A DNA stretch of 27,009 bases from a virus, in IMG/VR virus record IMGVR_UViG_3300038825_000792, positions 1 to 27,009 of that record, one strand, 5' to 3'. The translations under genes were made by a program, and so were the position numbers. How positions within the stretch are numbered: the first letter of the stretch is position 1; each line of letters begins with the position of its first letter. Positions 7,392 to 17,425 of the stretch are shown in pieces. Under the pieces are notes generated by a model. It saw only the letters and a list, made by a program, of their open reading frames with translations, did not search any database and was not told where the DNA came from.

Positions 7392-8947
7392 TATACTATT
7401 CTCCTTACTCCACCTGCACCAAATTTACCTACCATACTAGACAATACTTGGTTCTTAATCTTGTCTGAACCACCATCTTTTAATCCTGCATCATATAATA
7501 ATTTAGTTGCTTTAGCTACATCATTACTTTTAACTACATCTTGAAACAAACTAGATGTTTCATCAACTGTTCCACCCCAAGTATTAGTTGTAAAACCTCG
7601 CCAAGGTGCAGCAATTTCTTCATAAGTTAGTTCATCATTATATCCTGGATATAAACCTTTTTTCATATTTAACAAAGTATCTTTAATATTTATCTCTGCA
7701 TCTGGGTCATTTCTTACCATACTTGCCCATTTATTTATTTGCATATCAGTAATATTTGCACCAAAAACAGGTCCTAAATATTCTTTCACAAGCCTTTTAA
7801 CTTGTGATTCACCTGCTCTAGTGGTGTTATAATCTACTTCACCTGATGTGATAAATTCATTTAATTTTTCATCTATTTCTGCTTCTAAGGTAGGGTCTGC
7901 AAGTATTGTTATTTGGTCTGATGTAAATGCTTCTGACCATACTCCTGTAGTATATCTTTGTGCAACCCAGTTAATTAACTCATCAGATGGATTTGCTATA
8001 CCAGATTGCTCCATAAGATTTTCTATAGCTAATCTATCATCATTTATTTTTCTTTGTGCATCTGCTGGTAATTCACCTGCAAAATCTGTAGTAGCAGATT
8101 GTGCTAATAATAGCCAGTTTTTTTCCTCTTGTGTATGAGTTCTCCACCAATTAGTAGATTGCCATTCTGCATCTGTAACTGTTCTACCCTCTAATGTAGC
8201 TTCAGCCAATAACAAAACCATTTCTTCATCATTTAACCAAGGTCTTATCTCTGCTTCTTTTGCTAGTGTATCTACAAAAGAAACCCAGGGACTTTGACTT
8301 GGGTCATATATATTTGGGTCTGCTAACTCTAATGAATCACCAAATCTAATAGAACTTGCCCATTGTTCAGCAGTAGGTGTTTTAATACTTTTTTCTACTT
8401 CTGGAAATTCAATAGGTCCAAATAAGTTTTCTAAATCTTCTAAACTAGAATCGTAATATATTGGTGTACCTGTTCCAGGAATAAAATATACAATGTAATA
8501 ATTTCCATCTACATTCCAAAATTCAGCACCTGTTGGAATAGGCATATCTCTTTTGCTTATACTACTTAAACTTGTAGAACCAGCACCAAAGTTTGTATTT
8601 ACTTTTCCATTATTATTACTGGGAGGTTGTCCATCAGGACCATATAAATTTAAAGTAGAAAAATCTACATCAGGATTTACCAATGTATCACCAGCACTTT
8701 GTTTATCTTCATATTCTTGTGCAATAGTTTTACCTGATGCTTGTATTTGTGTATCTATAATTTCTTGTGTAATGACACCAGCACTTCCTACATCTTTCCA
8801 GTAACTACCATTAAAAGGTCCACCTGCTCTTTGAGCTGTGTAATAGTCAAATTCTGCTTGTGAGTTTACAAATACTCTATTTTCTTCTTGGTCTTCAAGT
8901 ATTCTTCTGTCAAACCCTGGTTCTGCTATAAATACATAATCAGCCAT
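7391..8947 (-). CDS. Putative virion (ejection-cassette) protein, unrecognised family
   Basis: 518 aa. No named domain recognised. Residues 1-60 look like a small alpha/beta attachment region. Residues 100-135 are low complexity (N, S, G). From about residue 190 the protein is helical, with a tryptophan-rich stretch (DAEWQSTNWWRTHTQEEKNW, near residue 265) of a kind I have seen in other marine phage structural proteins. The C-terminus is glycine-rich and basic (FGAGGVRRIV). TAATG overlaps link it to both neighbours, so translation is coupled across the cassette. A role inside the head or in DNA ejection is inferred from position only. Confidence 0.45.
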   Translation of the reverse strand: MADYVFIAEPGFDRRILEDQEENRVFVNSQAEFDYYTAQRAGGPFNGSYWKDVGSAGVITQEIIDTQIQASGKTIAQEYEDKQSAGDTLVNPDVDFSTLNLYGPDGQPPSNNNGKVNTNFGAGSTSLSSISKRDMPIPTGAEFWNVDGNYYIVYFIPGTGTPIYYDSSLEDLENLFGPIEFPEVEKSIKTPTAEQWASSIRFGDSLELADPNIYDPSQSPWVSFVDTLAKEAEIRPWLNDEEMVLLLAEATLEGRTVTDAEWQSTNWWRTHTQEEKNWLLLAQSATTDFAGELPADAQRKINDDRLAIENLMEQSGIANPSDELINWVAQRYTTGVWSEAFTSDQITILADPTLEAEIDEKLNEFITSGEVDYNTTRAGESQVKRLVKEYLGPVFGANITDMQINKWASMVRNDPDAEINIKDTLLNMKKGLYPGYNDELTYEEIAAPWRGFTTNTWGGTVDETSSLFQDVVKSNDVAKATKLLYDAGLKDGGSDKIKNQVLSSMVGKFGAGGVRRIV

Positions 8948-10158
8948 TACTGAATCCTTGCACTCGCATTAGATAAATTTTTATAAAGTTCTGCATAAAT
9001 ATCGTGTAAATTTTGTTTCTCTTTACTATCATACTCTACTTTTTCTGGTTTATCAGCAGTATCTTGTGGAACTACTTGTATTGGATTTCTTCCAAACAAT
9101 TCTATTTCTCTTCTAGTTCTAGGATATGCTCCCTGTGCATTAGATATGTTTGTCATCAAGTTAGTCATGATAGTATTTATATTATCTCTTTCTGGTGTAG
9201 ATTGTACTGGTGGTTGATAATATTCTGATGCAGGAACAGTACCAAATCCTGGTATTTCCATAGTTGGTGTTGTTGCTTCTGTTTCTTGAAACTCCTCTAT
9301 TACAGGATTTATGACATACGAAGTAGGTTGTAATCTATCTATCCAAGTTAAACCAGCACTTATTCTTTCTAAATTAGGATTATATTCTTTTCTTTTTGCT
9401 GGTTGAAATGGTATATTATATCCTGACAAAATTGATTCATATAAATCTAAACCATAGTTATATATAACTTTTGGAAATTCATCTATCTCTCCTGCTGCCA
9501 ATGCAGCAGCACCTACTACTAATACAGCAGTTTCCCACAAGTCTATAGCTTGACCTACACCAGGTATTGGAATTGCACCAGAGGCCTGACCTGTTACTTT
9601 AACTATTTTATCTTTTACTTCTTTTTTTATTGCATTGTCTATATTTAAGTTATCTACATACTCAACAGCTTCATCTACAACAGATGCAGGTGTTACATCA
9701 TCTACTACATTTGTAGGTGTGTTTAATTGTGGTGTGTATTTATAAGTTGTAATATTTGTATCTAACATTCCTTGTTCAGATGGAAACGCTTCTAGTCCAG
9801 GAACATCTTTTAATTTTTCTTGAAATGCTTTTTGTGTCTGTACTATTTTTGATGGACTTGATAAATCATCATAACCTGCCATTAATACAAATTCAAAAGG
9901 TTGATTATTTTTATTACTCCAATTAAACATCTCTTGCATAATTTCAGTTCCAATTCCTTTTTTTTGGCTTTCTGCTTTTAGGTATAATCTATCTGCAAGA
10001 ACTGTTCCATCTTCTTTAACAAACATATTAAACCCTGCTTCAGGTCCTTCAACTGGACCAAACATAGAATCATATTTAGTTATGAAATGTTCTTTATATT
10101 TATTTCTAATGTAATTAACAAAATCATCTACTAATTTAATAGTGTTATCTTCAGCCAT
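8947..10158 (-). CDS. Virion protein with GNAT-like N-terminus and central membrane-type segment
   Basis: 403 aa from an ATG at 10158. A GTG at 10167 would add three residues, but neither start has a strong ribosome site. Residues 43-95 follow a GNAT acetyltransferase layout: strands around FNMFVKEDGTV and ADRLYLKAE, then Q65-K-K-G-I-G70 as the acetyl-CoA loop leading into a helix, then a strand at FEFVLMAG. Residues 194-223 (GAIPIPGVGQAIDLWETAVL onwards) are glycine/alanine-rich and hydrophobic, suitable for membrane insertion. The C-terminal half is proline-rich and charged. The gene lies directly after the lytic-transglycosylase-like gene and overlaps it by eight bases. Context suggests an ejected protein that interacts with the host membrane. 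Whether the GNAT-like part is an active enzyme is unknown. Confidence 0.5.
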   Translation of the reverse strand: MAEDNTIKLVDDFVNYIRNKYKEHFITKYDSMFGPVEGPEAGFNMFVKEDGTVLADRLYLKAESQKKGIGTEIMQEMFNWSNKNNQPFEFVLMAGYDDLSSPSKIVQTQKAFQEKLKDVPGLEAFPSEQGMLDTNITTYKYTPQLNTPTNVVDDVTPASVVDEAVEYVDNLNIDNAIKKEVKDKIVKVTGQASGAIPIPGVGQAIDLWETAVLVVGAAALAAGEIDEFPKVIYNYGLDLYESILSGYNIPFQPAKRKEYNPNLERISAGLTWIDRLQPTSYVINPVIEEFQETEATTPTMEIPGFGTVPASEYYQPPVQSTPERDNINTIMTNLMTNISNAQGAYPRTRREIELFGRNPIQVVPQDTADKPEKVEYDSKEKQNLHDIYAELYKNLSNASARIQ

Positions 10159-10726
10159 TGTTACCACTTACACTATCAACTACACCTGTGTCAACTTTAA
10201 ATAGCTTTTTAAGTTTTTGTGATTCTAATTGCATATAAGAATCTACATACGCACCTATTGCATTAGTAACACTTTCTAAATCTCTATCTATTTTTTCTCC
10301 TTTAGTAAAAGGAACAACATGGTCTTTGTAAGCATTCCACATATTCAATGGGTCACCTTCTGTACCAAATGATTTTGGATTATCTATTAATCTTTCTATG
10401 TAATGTGCAACAAAAGTAGATGCAAACTTTTCATCATTATTCATTTTTTGAATAAATTCTTCTTGTGTATATTCTTTACCTATTTTGTCAAAAAATAATC
10501 GTAATGTTTTATCTGGTTTATTTTTATCTCCATCTTCATAAAACCCTTCTACATTGACTTGATAAACTCCATAGTCTTTAGTTCCATTATCGTTTATTCC
10601 TATAACATCATTATTTAAACCAGATTCAAATGACGCAGTCATTATAAGAACTGGTATTAACACATCACTAACACCAGCATTTTGTAAAAATTCTACTAAA
10701 TCTTTTACTCTTACAGCTACAGCCAT
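10151..10726 (-). CDS. Lytic transglycosylase/lysozyme-like virion protein
   Basis: 191 aa. Residues 30-58 carry the transglycosylase SLT pattern: catalytic glutamate E34 in ASFESGLN, then IGINDNGTKDYGVYQVN, matching the family's E-S-x-x-N ... N-G-S-x-D-x-G-x-x-Q-I-N layout. The remainder is helical (VAHYIERLIDNP, WNAYKDHV) as expected for a lysozyme-like fold. No signal peptide, so it is not exported on its own. Being in the middle of the portal-to-scaffold cassette, it is more likely a virion-carried enzyme that opens peptidoglycan during DNA entry, as the transglycosylase domain of T7 gp16 does, than the lysis endolysin. It overlaps the 326-aa gene by TAATG. Confidence 0.75.
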   Translation of the reverse strand: MAVAVRVKDLVEFLQNAGVSDVLIPVLIMTASFESGLNNDVIGINDNGTKDYGVYQVNVEGFYEDGDKNKPDKTLRLFFDKIGKEYTQEEFIQKMNNDEKFASTFVAHYIERLIDNPKSFGTEGDPLNMWNAYKDHVVPFTKGEKIDRDLESVTNAIGAYVDSYMQLESQKLKKLFKVDTGVVDSVSGNNG

Positions 10727-11706
10727 TATCCACCTAATGCTTTTAATCGCATAATTGACTGTGCTATACTACCTGCATTATTTCTTGCTCTTGCTACATC
10801 TTGTTGCCTAGCAAGTACACCTTCAAAATCTCCTTTTATTGTTTCTTGTAATCTTGCTACTGAATCTACTTCTTCAGGTATAGGCTCAACAGTTATTTCT
10901 TCTTCTACTATCTCCATAGGTCTTTCTGTTAATGGCTCAACACCTGCTCTTCTTGTTTCAGTAACTGTTACTTCTGGACCTTCTACTTCCATTCTTGCAA
11001 TAGCTTCATCAGTATAAAATTCCTTTTGTTCTAAATCTTTTAACAATACTTCGTAATAGTTTCTTTCTTTTTTTGTAGGCGTTCTACCAATAGAATCAAA
11101 TATTGCATCTACTATTTGTAATCTTGATGCTTTATCACTCTCTCTATATGTTTTAGGTACATATATTTCTTCAAAAGGATTTAATAATTCTATGTCTATT
11201 GCTGTATCGTAACCAACACCTGTTGCGTAATTAGATGCAGTCATAGCTTTTATTAAAGCATTTCTTGTTGCTGTACTTGGCCTACCATATTCCTGACTGT
11301 AGTCTTCTGTAGATAGCCATTGTGTTCTTACTAATCTGTCTTGTAATGTTCGTATATCTTGAACTGACATTTCATCTAAAACTCTATCTTCATCTCCTGG
11401 ATAATACCATTGACCACCTGCATTTATACCATTAAGGTATGTATTTACATCTATAAACACAGGTTTACCATTTGAATCAATTTGACCAGTTGCTATTAAT
11501 GATGGATAACCAAAGGGAGATGGTGTAGTGTCTGTCCCACCACCAAAATCAATATCTGTTTTAGGGCTTGTCTCATCTACAGCTTCTAAAATATCTGGTG
11601 GTTTTTCTTCACTCCAACCTAAATTTATATAATTTTGTAATTCACTTTTATTTATTTGTAATGTGAGAAGTTCTCCATTTTCTGTTACTTTGTAAATTGT
11701 TATCAT
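10726..11706 (-). CDS. Putative virion protein with peptidoglycan-binding-like segment
   Basis: 326 aa. Residues 115-155 (DIRTLQDRLVRTQWL ... YGRPSTATRNALIKA) follow the pattern of peptidoglycan-binding domain 1: L-Q-x-x-L, a short turn, Y-G-x-x-x-x-x-T and an A-L helix. The similarity is partial. Residues 1-30 form a small beta unit, residues 35-70 are a disordered acidic and glycine stretch, and residues 230-290 are glutamate-rich. The C-terminus is a basic helix (ARARNNAGSIAQSIMRLKAL). The start at 11706 has GAGG five bases upstream. It lies between the giant protein and the transglycosylase-like protein. Together these could form an entry apparatus in which one member holds the cell wall and the next cuts it; that is inference. 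Confidence 0.45.
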   Translation of the reverse strand: MITIYKVTENGELLTLQINKSELQNYINLGWSEEKPPDILEAVDETSPKTDIDFGGGTDTTPSPFGYPSLIATGQIDSNGKPVFIDVNTYLNGINAGGQWYYPGDEDRVLDEMSVQDIRTLQDRLVRTQWLSTEDYSQEYGRPSTATRNALIKAMTASNYATGVGYDTAIDIELLNPFEEIYVPKTYRESDKASRLQIVDAIFDSIGRTPTKKERNYYEVLLKDLEQKEFYTDEAIARMEVEGPEVTVTETRRAGVEPLTERPMEIVEEEITVEPIPEEVDSVARLQETIKGDFEGVLARQQDVARARNNAGSIAQSIMRLKALGG

Positions 11707-11716
11707 AAAAACCTCA

Positions 11717-14700
11717 TTATGGCGTATACTGATATTCTACAATGTATAAGAAGTTTGACCTGTAAATACCTGCAAAATCTGGGTACTGTTCTACAACTTC
11801 AGCACCCCAGTTAAACAAATAATCTCTCATAGCTTGTGTATTTTCTTGTCTTCCTAAATAATCTATTGCTTTATCTTCTGGATACAATACTACTTGTCCA
11901 TCTGCTGTTGTTTTCTTTAAACCATCTTTATTTCTTATTTTATCTACATAGTGCATAAAACCATAGTTATTTTCATCACCATATAAAAACAGTTGCAACC
12001 CTTTTGCTTGTTCTGAATTTTCTAACATAAACTCATCATTAGCTGCTTTTTTAAGTTCTTCAAACTTTACATAAGAACTTACTGATTCTGTTTTTGGTAA
12101 ATCCCTTGCATCTGTACCTAGTGGAAATACCTCTAATAAATCTGCTTTTATAACTGCTGCTTCTGCTCTTGCATCTTTTTGTGATATTTTCCCTTCTGCC
12201 AAAGCCTCTCTGTATGGTTTAAACAACATATTAAATATTATTCTGTATGCAGTTTCCTGTGCTCTTTCTATTTTTTCATCTACTGTAAGTGTTATTCTCT
12301 GTCCTTCATCTACTTGATTGTAAAAAGAATTTATATCAAGTAAATCATACTCATAAACATTTGGTGCAAACAACGCATAAGTAAATTCATACTCTTTAGC
12401 TTTTTCTGGATTTGCTCTAAACCATTCAACTTGCTCTTCTGTTGATGGTAAAGATACACCTAATGTTGTTGTGTTTCCTTGTACTAAATATGCAGCAGTA
12501 TATATAGCGTCCCAATCTTCTGGTGTTTCTCCTATGAGTGAAGCAATAGTTTGATATGCTAAATATTCCTCACCTGGCTCTACTTGATTTATTACTTGTC
12601 TAAATATTGCAGTAATAACTGTGTTTGTAAAATAATCATCATCATATTTGCCAAACTCATAATCAGCAGGCATCAGTGCATCAAACACTTCTATTAAGTT
12701 TTCTTTATCTAAAAAATCCTCTTGATTTGCTATTCTATCATTTAACTGTAATTTGTAAGCTGCCTCTGCTCTAGGTGATGATGGTGCAATACCTTTAGCC
12801 ATAGATTCATACACATTTATTCTTGATGCTAAATCAATAGCATCTTTTTCAAACAAAGCTCTTCCCTCATCTGTTCTAGGGTCATAAGGTAAATATCCTT
12901 TTAGCCAAGATACTGTAAGTATTTTTGTAGCATTTGCTACATCATTAGCCCAACCTTGTTCATCTAACTGACCTTTTGTTCCTGTATTGTATGCTTGTTG
13001 CATATAGACAGGCAACTGACCAACAGTAGCACCTTCTATACCAGGGTCACCTAATCCATAAGGAAATATTGTATCTTCAACTTTTTGTGTCCATTCAGCA
13101 TCAGGCATAAATCTTTTTAACACTTTATATGCAAATTGCATTATAGGGCCTAAGCCTGGAATTGGTGATTGTGTAAATAAGTTAGCACCTTGCACAGGTG
13201 ATGAAAGTCTTAGTTGCACATCTTCATCAAATCCTGTTAAATCTCTATCTTCTATTCCATACACATACTCTGTTAAGTCAGTAGGTGCAGTCACATAGAA
13301 TTTTTCTCCTGACACTGGGTCTGTATAAAAGAACCCATTATTAGTTGCTCTTTCTGTTGCAAGTTGTATTTTTCTCAAACCTGCTGGATTTTTACCAAAC
13401 AATCTTGGATAGTTTAATGCTATTTCTTTCCAAGGCTCTAAGAAAGGAAATACTAATCGTAGAGCTTCTGCTACATATCCTTTTTGATTTAAGTTATACA
13501 ATAATCTATTGTGCATTTCTAAAGAGTAATATTTTGCAGCATCGTTAATTTCATCAATAGTCAATCGCATATTTTCAGGAACTTGTTTTATTGCTTCTTC
13601 TATAGAACCATATTTTTTAATAGCAGCATTTTTACCTGCATTATATAATTCTTGTACTGATGGAGGTACTTTGTTTTGTTTTATTAAATCATCAAAATGT
13701 TGAACAACTTTCATGTCGCCAAATGGTAATTGTGATGCCACACTTTGCCAGTAATATTGTGTGAATGTAGGTATTCTTTGTAATTCAGCATCTGGTAACT
13801 CACCTAATGTGTACCATAAAAATTCTGTTGCTTTGTTAAATTGTTTAAAAAATTGATTTTTTATTTGAGAATTAGCTATCCAATCTGGTGTAGACAAAAC
13901 ATTTGGTGCAGCAATATCATATTTGCTAGACAAAAATTTCTTTATTAAATTTTGATTTGCTGGTGTCCATCTTGCAAAATCATCAAAAGTAATTACTTTA
14001 CCTTCAAATTTTAATGTTCTGTTTGCAATTAATGTAAGTAAATCTTCATCACCTTTTGTTAAATCCATAATCCAATCTCTGTAATCATCTACATATTTGT
14101 TAGCATCTTCTAGCTTTGCAAATGGATTCATAGGGTTACCATCAAAATCTAACCTTGTATCATTCAATTCATTCCTAAGTTTTTTTAGAGAACCATTCCA
14201 AAAACTTTGTCTTGTAGCTGTCAAGTCACTTCCATCTAGTATTTCTTTGGCTATAGATTTTGCTAAGTCACTTTCTATTGGCCATCTTAAATTAAGTTGC
14301 CAAGAGGAAACATAATTATCTTTTGAAATACTTCCTTTAAGTACTCTGTTCCAAGTTTGTTGTGCAAATTCTTTTGCTGCTACTTTACCAAATACACTAG
14401 AAGGCCTATCTGCAACAATGCCACTTACTATTTCGTCATAAGCTCTTTTGCTTGGTGCTATACCTTTTCTAAAATCATTTCCTAAAATGTCATTGTAATA
14501 ATTTGCCCATACCCAAGTAGACATTGGTGATTCTATCCAGTTGTCTAATCCATCTAACCCCATTCTAAATTGACCTTCACCAAACAAACGAACAGGCCAA
14601 GCTATTCTGGTAATTAACTGTGCTCCTGTCCATATTTTTTGTGCTGGCCACAATACATAATCGATAAAGTTTCTTGATGTTTCAGGAACAAAACTTACTA

Positions 14701-16801
14701 GCATATCTACTTTTGGAACTACATTTTCTAATAAATTTTCTACAGGTAATTTTAACTTTGAACTTTCTGGCAAATCATCTATAAAATTTCTTGCAAGAGT
14801 TGCTAATTTTGTATTACCTATATCTATATTTGTGTATTTCTCTACTGTTGATAATGCTCTTCTTATATCTAATGGTTTACCTAAAGACCATAGTTCATCA
14901 AAATGTTGTCCAATATCAAAAGGTGTAGGTAAGTTTATTGGTGACCCATCTGGGCCAGGAATACTTCTCATACCTTGAAATACTCTTTCTATTGGTTGCA
15001 AACCACCACCTTCTGTTTTACCTAAACTTGCCCAATAAGAACGAATATCATATTTTTCAGTTCCATCTATTTTTATTTTTCCTTGTAATTCATCAAAGTA
15101 ATCAGTTACCTTTGCAATAGTTTTACTAGAAAAACCTTCTGATTTCATTAATGCCTTTACTTGTTCTGGTAATTTTTCAAATAATATTCTGGCCATACCT
15201 GTTCTATTCCCAGCAACAGCTTGTTCAGCAAACTCTAAAGATAACTGATTTGCAATATTTCTAGGTACTTTGAACTCTACCAACCATTGATTAAATACTT
15301 TTACAGAATCTGTTGCATCTTTGTACATAGCTCCTGCATCTGGTGTCCATTCACCAAATTTAGAATATGGTGCATTAGGACCTTTTATTGCTTTTGATAC
15401 AGCATCTACTAAATTTTTGTTATATCCAACACTATTTTTTGACCTTATCAATGCAGGTATTCCAACTGATTGATTTTTAATAACAAAACCTTTATATATT
15501 TCTTTTACCTTATCTAATGTATTTGCTTTTATTAAATCAAGTGCTAGTTCAGGGTCACGCACAGCATCAAAAACTCTTTTAAAATCATTTGAATCAACAA
15601 ATGCTTGTAAAAAAGGTTCTGACTTAGGACTATCTAAAAAGTTATCAATAATACCTGGTATCTTTTCAAACTCACCTGCTCTGTATGCTTTTTGTATTTT
15701 ACCTTGTACACTATTAGCAAATTTAATTGCTTTACTTATTTTTCCTATAACAAGAAATGGGTCAGAAGCTAAAACTTTAAATAAATCTATACTACCTGAT
15801 ACAGCAGTGTAAAGTACAGTGTTTCGTTCTATGCCTATTAAGTCTGCAACATATCTACCTGCTGTTATATTTTGTCCTCTAAATTTTGGTGCTTCTTTTA
15901 ATTCCTCTGCTTCTGCTACTATATTGCCTTGAGGAAAAAAACCTTCACCAAAACTTTCCCAAACAGCTCCTGGGCTTTGACCTTCTCTAATTTTTTGTAA
16001 CGCAAGTCCTGCAGTAGATGGTCCTGCTTCTTTGTAATAATCACTACTTGTTTTTCCAGTAATACTTGGTATTACTGGTCTTACTATTGTCAGCAATCCT
16101 GCAAGTCCTGGAAAATATTTTGCGTAAGTTTCTGCTTTTTTTGCTTCATCTCTTGCTACTGCTACATCATACAAAGTAACACTAGGGTCACCTGCTAAAC
16201 CTTTTGCAGATAAATCTTCTGCTTTTTCTTGTTTCCCTCTAGCAATAATTTCAAGAGGTCGACCTACTATTTCTTCTGTTTCTCCTGCTCTTGAAATCAC
16301 AGCTCTTTCTGGTCTTCCTACTGTTGCATTAGCAATACCACCACCAATTAGTGTTAATACACGAAATATACCTTTAAATGTCCCATAAACTGGTTCGTTT
16401 TTATAAGTAGATTTATTCCAAAATTTTACTCCCTCTGGTAGTTGAAACTGTTCACCTACAGCATTAAATACTTTTCCAAATGTAGAATTAAACATTGCAC
16501 TTTTATACACATCATTACCTGTTTGATTTGGAAATACTGGTTGTGATTTAGGTGCAGCTTGATATTGAAGTTTTACTAAATTTGCAAACTCTGCATCACT
16601 AAGACCTTGCAAAACTGCTGATGATATAATTCCTGGCAATACTCCAGGATACATAGCTGCTAACTCTCTTGTCCTATCTACTTGGTCAGGGGTAAATTCA
16701 TTTTTTTTCTTATTGTATATTATTTCTTTTTGTCTATTTTTTTCTTGTAATTGATAATATTCTTCACCAAATGTATATGGTCCAATAGGTTGTTGTGCCA
16801 T
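11717..16801 (-). CDS. Giant internal virion/ejection-type protein (1694 aa)
   Basis: 1694 aa, nearly one fifth of the window and the largest gene. Predicted mostly helical, charged, with no signal peptide. Two mildly hydrophobic stretches occur near residues 140-160 (GIFRVLTLIGGGIANATVG) and 225-245 (FPGLAGLLTIVRPVIPSI). Around residues 725-755 a segment with ITRIAWPVRLFGEGQFRMGL resembles a motif I recall in very large structural proteins of other phages. There are no heptad arrays of the tape-measure type and I found no catalytic motif. Size, helical content and position beside portal and transglycosylase-like genes parallel T7 gp16 (1318 aa), so an ejected internal core protein is most likely. 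A tape-measure protein is the alternative. Confidence 0.5.
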   Translation of the reverse strand: MAQQPIGPYTFGEEYYQLQEKNRQKEIIYNKKKNEFTPDQVDRTRELAAMYPGVLPGIISSAVLQGLSDAEFANLVKLQYQAAPKSQPVFPNQTGNDVYKSAMFNSTFGKVFNAVGEQFQLPEGVKFWNKSTYKNEPVYGTFKGIFRVLTLIGGGIANATVGRPERAVISRAGETEEIVGRPLEIIARGKQEKAEDLSAKGLAGDPSVTLYDVAVARDEAKKAETYAKYFPGLAGLLTIVRPVIPSITGKTSSDYYKEAGPSTAGLALQKIREGQSPGAVWESFGEGFFPQGNIVAEAEELKEAPKFRGQNITAGRYVADLIGIERNTVLYTAVSGSIDLFKVLASDPFLVIGKISKAIKFANSVQGKIQKAYRAGEFEKIPGIIDNFLDSPKSEPFLQAFVDSNDFKRVFDAVRDPELALDLIKANTLDKVKEIYKGFVIKNQSVGIPALIRSKNSVGYNKNLVDAVSKAIKGPNAPYSKFGEWTPDAGAMYKDATDSVKVFNQWLVEFKVPRNIANQLSLEFAEQAVAGNRTGMARILFEKLPEQVKALMKSEGFSSKTIAKVTDYFDELQGKIKIDGTEKYDIRSYWASLGKTEGGGLQPIERVFQGMRSIPGPDGSPINLPTPFDIGQHFDELWSLGKPLDIRRALSTVEKYTNIDIGNTKLATLARNFIDDLPESSKLKLPVENLLENVVPKVDMLVSFVPETSRNFIDYVLWPAQKIWTGAQLITRIAWPVRLFGEGQFRMGLDGLDNWIESPMSTWVWANYYNDILGNDFRKGIAPSKRAYDEIVSGIVADRPSSVFGKVAAKEFAQQTWNRVLKGSISKDNYVSSWQLNLRWPIESDLAKSIAKEILDGSDLTATRQSFWNGSLKKLRNELNDTRLDFDGNPMNPFAKLEDANKYVDDYRDWIMDLTKGDEDLLTLIANRTLKFEGKVITFDDFARWTPANQNLIKKFLSSKYDIAAPNVLSTPDWIANSQIKNQFFKQFNKATEFLWYTLGELPDAELQRIPTFTQYYWQSVASQLPFGDMKVVQHFDDLIKQNKVPPSVQELYNAGKNAAIKKYGSIEEAIKQVPENMRLTIDEINDAAKYYSLEMHNRLLYNLNQKGYVAEALRLVFPFLEPWKEIALNYPRLFGKNPAGLRKIQLATERATNNGFFYTDPVSGEKFYVTAPTDLTEYVYGIEDRDLTGFDEDVQLRLSSPVQGANLFTQSPIPGLGPIMQFAYKVLKRFMPDAEWTQKVEDTIFPYGLGDPGIEGATVGQLPVYMQQAYNTGTKGQLDEQGWANDVANATKILTVSWLKGYLPYDPRTDEGRALFEKDAIDLASRINVYESMAKGIAPSSPRAEAAYKLQLNDRIANQEDFLDKENLIEVFDALMPADYEFGKYDDDYFTNTVITAIFRQVINQVEPGEEYLAYQTIASLIGETPEDWDAIYTAAYLVQGNTTTLGVSLPSTEEQVEWFRANPEKAKEYEFTYALFAPNVYEYDLLDINSFYNQVDEGQRITLTVDEKIERAQETAYRIIFNMLFKPYREALAEGKISQKDARAEAAVIKADLLEVFPLGTDARDLPKTESVSSYVKFEELKKAANDEFMLENSEQAKGLQLFLYGDENNYGFMHYVDKIRNKDGLKKTTADGQVVLYPEDKAIDYLGRQENTQAMRDYLFNWGAEVVEQYPDFAGIYRSNFLYIVEYQYTP

Positions 16802-16803
16802 AA

Positions 16804-17232
16804 CTAAATACTAAATGCTTGTCTTAGTGCATTAACATCTGAATTATCTGCTAAATCTGCAAGAACTGCAAAATCTAAATCTCCAATTTCTTGTGCAGTT
16901 AAACTAGGTACAATACCTGATGTTAATTTTTCGTTTGGTCTTTCTGTTGGTCTTTTTAAATCTAATATATTTCCCATACCCATAGGCATTTGAGGTGTAA
17001 CTGGTTGACCACCTGCGTTCATAGCAACAGAAACTTCTTCTTCCATTGGTACTGCTCTTGTTTGGTCTATTTGATTTGTAGCTGGTGGTTGTACATTTGT
17101 ACTTCTACCATCTACTTTAGGTAATGGAGCAGCTTGTTGTTGTGCAACTAACTCACCTTGTTCACCATAAGTTAATCCAGGTATTCTTTGTACCTTTTGT
17201 GTTTTTTTATTACTAGAACTCCTCGTTGCCAT
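16804..17232 (-). CDS. Small disordered protein after the portal, unknown function
   Basis: 142 aa from the ATG at 17232. Three further ATGs lie upstream (to 17250), but only 17232 has AGGAG at the right distance. The first 20 residues are basic and serine/lysine-rich (MATRSSSNKKTQKVQRI). Residues 25-105 are rich in Q, P, M and G and likely disordered. The C-terminus (LTAQEIGDLDFAVLADLADN) is an acidic helix. The gene overlaps the 70-aa gene by 20 bases and ends two bases before the giant protein. A head-assembly or portal-associated accessory role is possible; I recognise no family. Confidence 0.55.
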   Translation of the reverse strand: MATRSSSNKKTQKVQRIPGLTYGEQGELVAQQQAAPLPKVDGRSTNVQPPATNQIDQTRAVPMEEEVSVAMNAGGQPVTPQMPMGMGNILDLKRPTERPNEKLTSGIVPSLTAQEIGDLDFAVLADLADNSDVNALRQAFSI

Positions 17233-17425
17233 CTTGCTCCTCATCATCATAAAACATAAATGTAGAACTTATAATCATATAGCCAAAAGGAAAAGCTAAT
17301 GGAGGCATTTGGTCATAAAATACTTTACCCTCATCTTTAGCCTGAAATATAATAGCATCACCTTTTTCATCAATGTCACCTAACGAATTGTGAACTATAT
17401 CTGCAAACTCTTTATTAACTGACAT
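17213..17425 (-). CDS. Small acidic protein between portal and 142-aa gene
   Basis: 70 aa with a TAATG overlap to the portal stop. The sequence contains a beta-like centre (KVFYDQMPPLAFPFGYMIIS) and a very acidic tail (DDEEQDGNEEF). The tail is encoded by the bases that also hold the downstream gene's ribosome binding site and start. No family recognised. Similar short genes next to portal genes are common in phages and often dispensable. Confidence 0.5.
   Translation of the reverse strand: MSVNKEFADIVHNSLGDIDEKGDAIIFQAKDEGKVFYDQMPPLAFPFGYMIISSTFMFYDDEEQDGNEEF

Noticed and set aside
10151-10726. Endolysin for host lysis
   Set aside because: Possible by domain, but location inside the virion cassette and absence of a neighbouring holin favour an entry enzyme.
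17233-17250. Upstream ATGs of the 142-aa gene
   Set aside because: The AGGAG site lies between these and the ATG at 17232, so it can only serve the latter.
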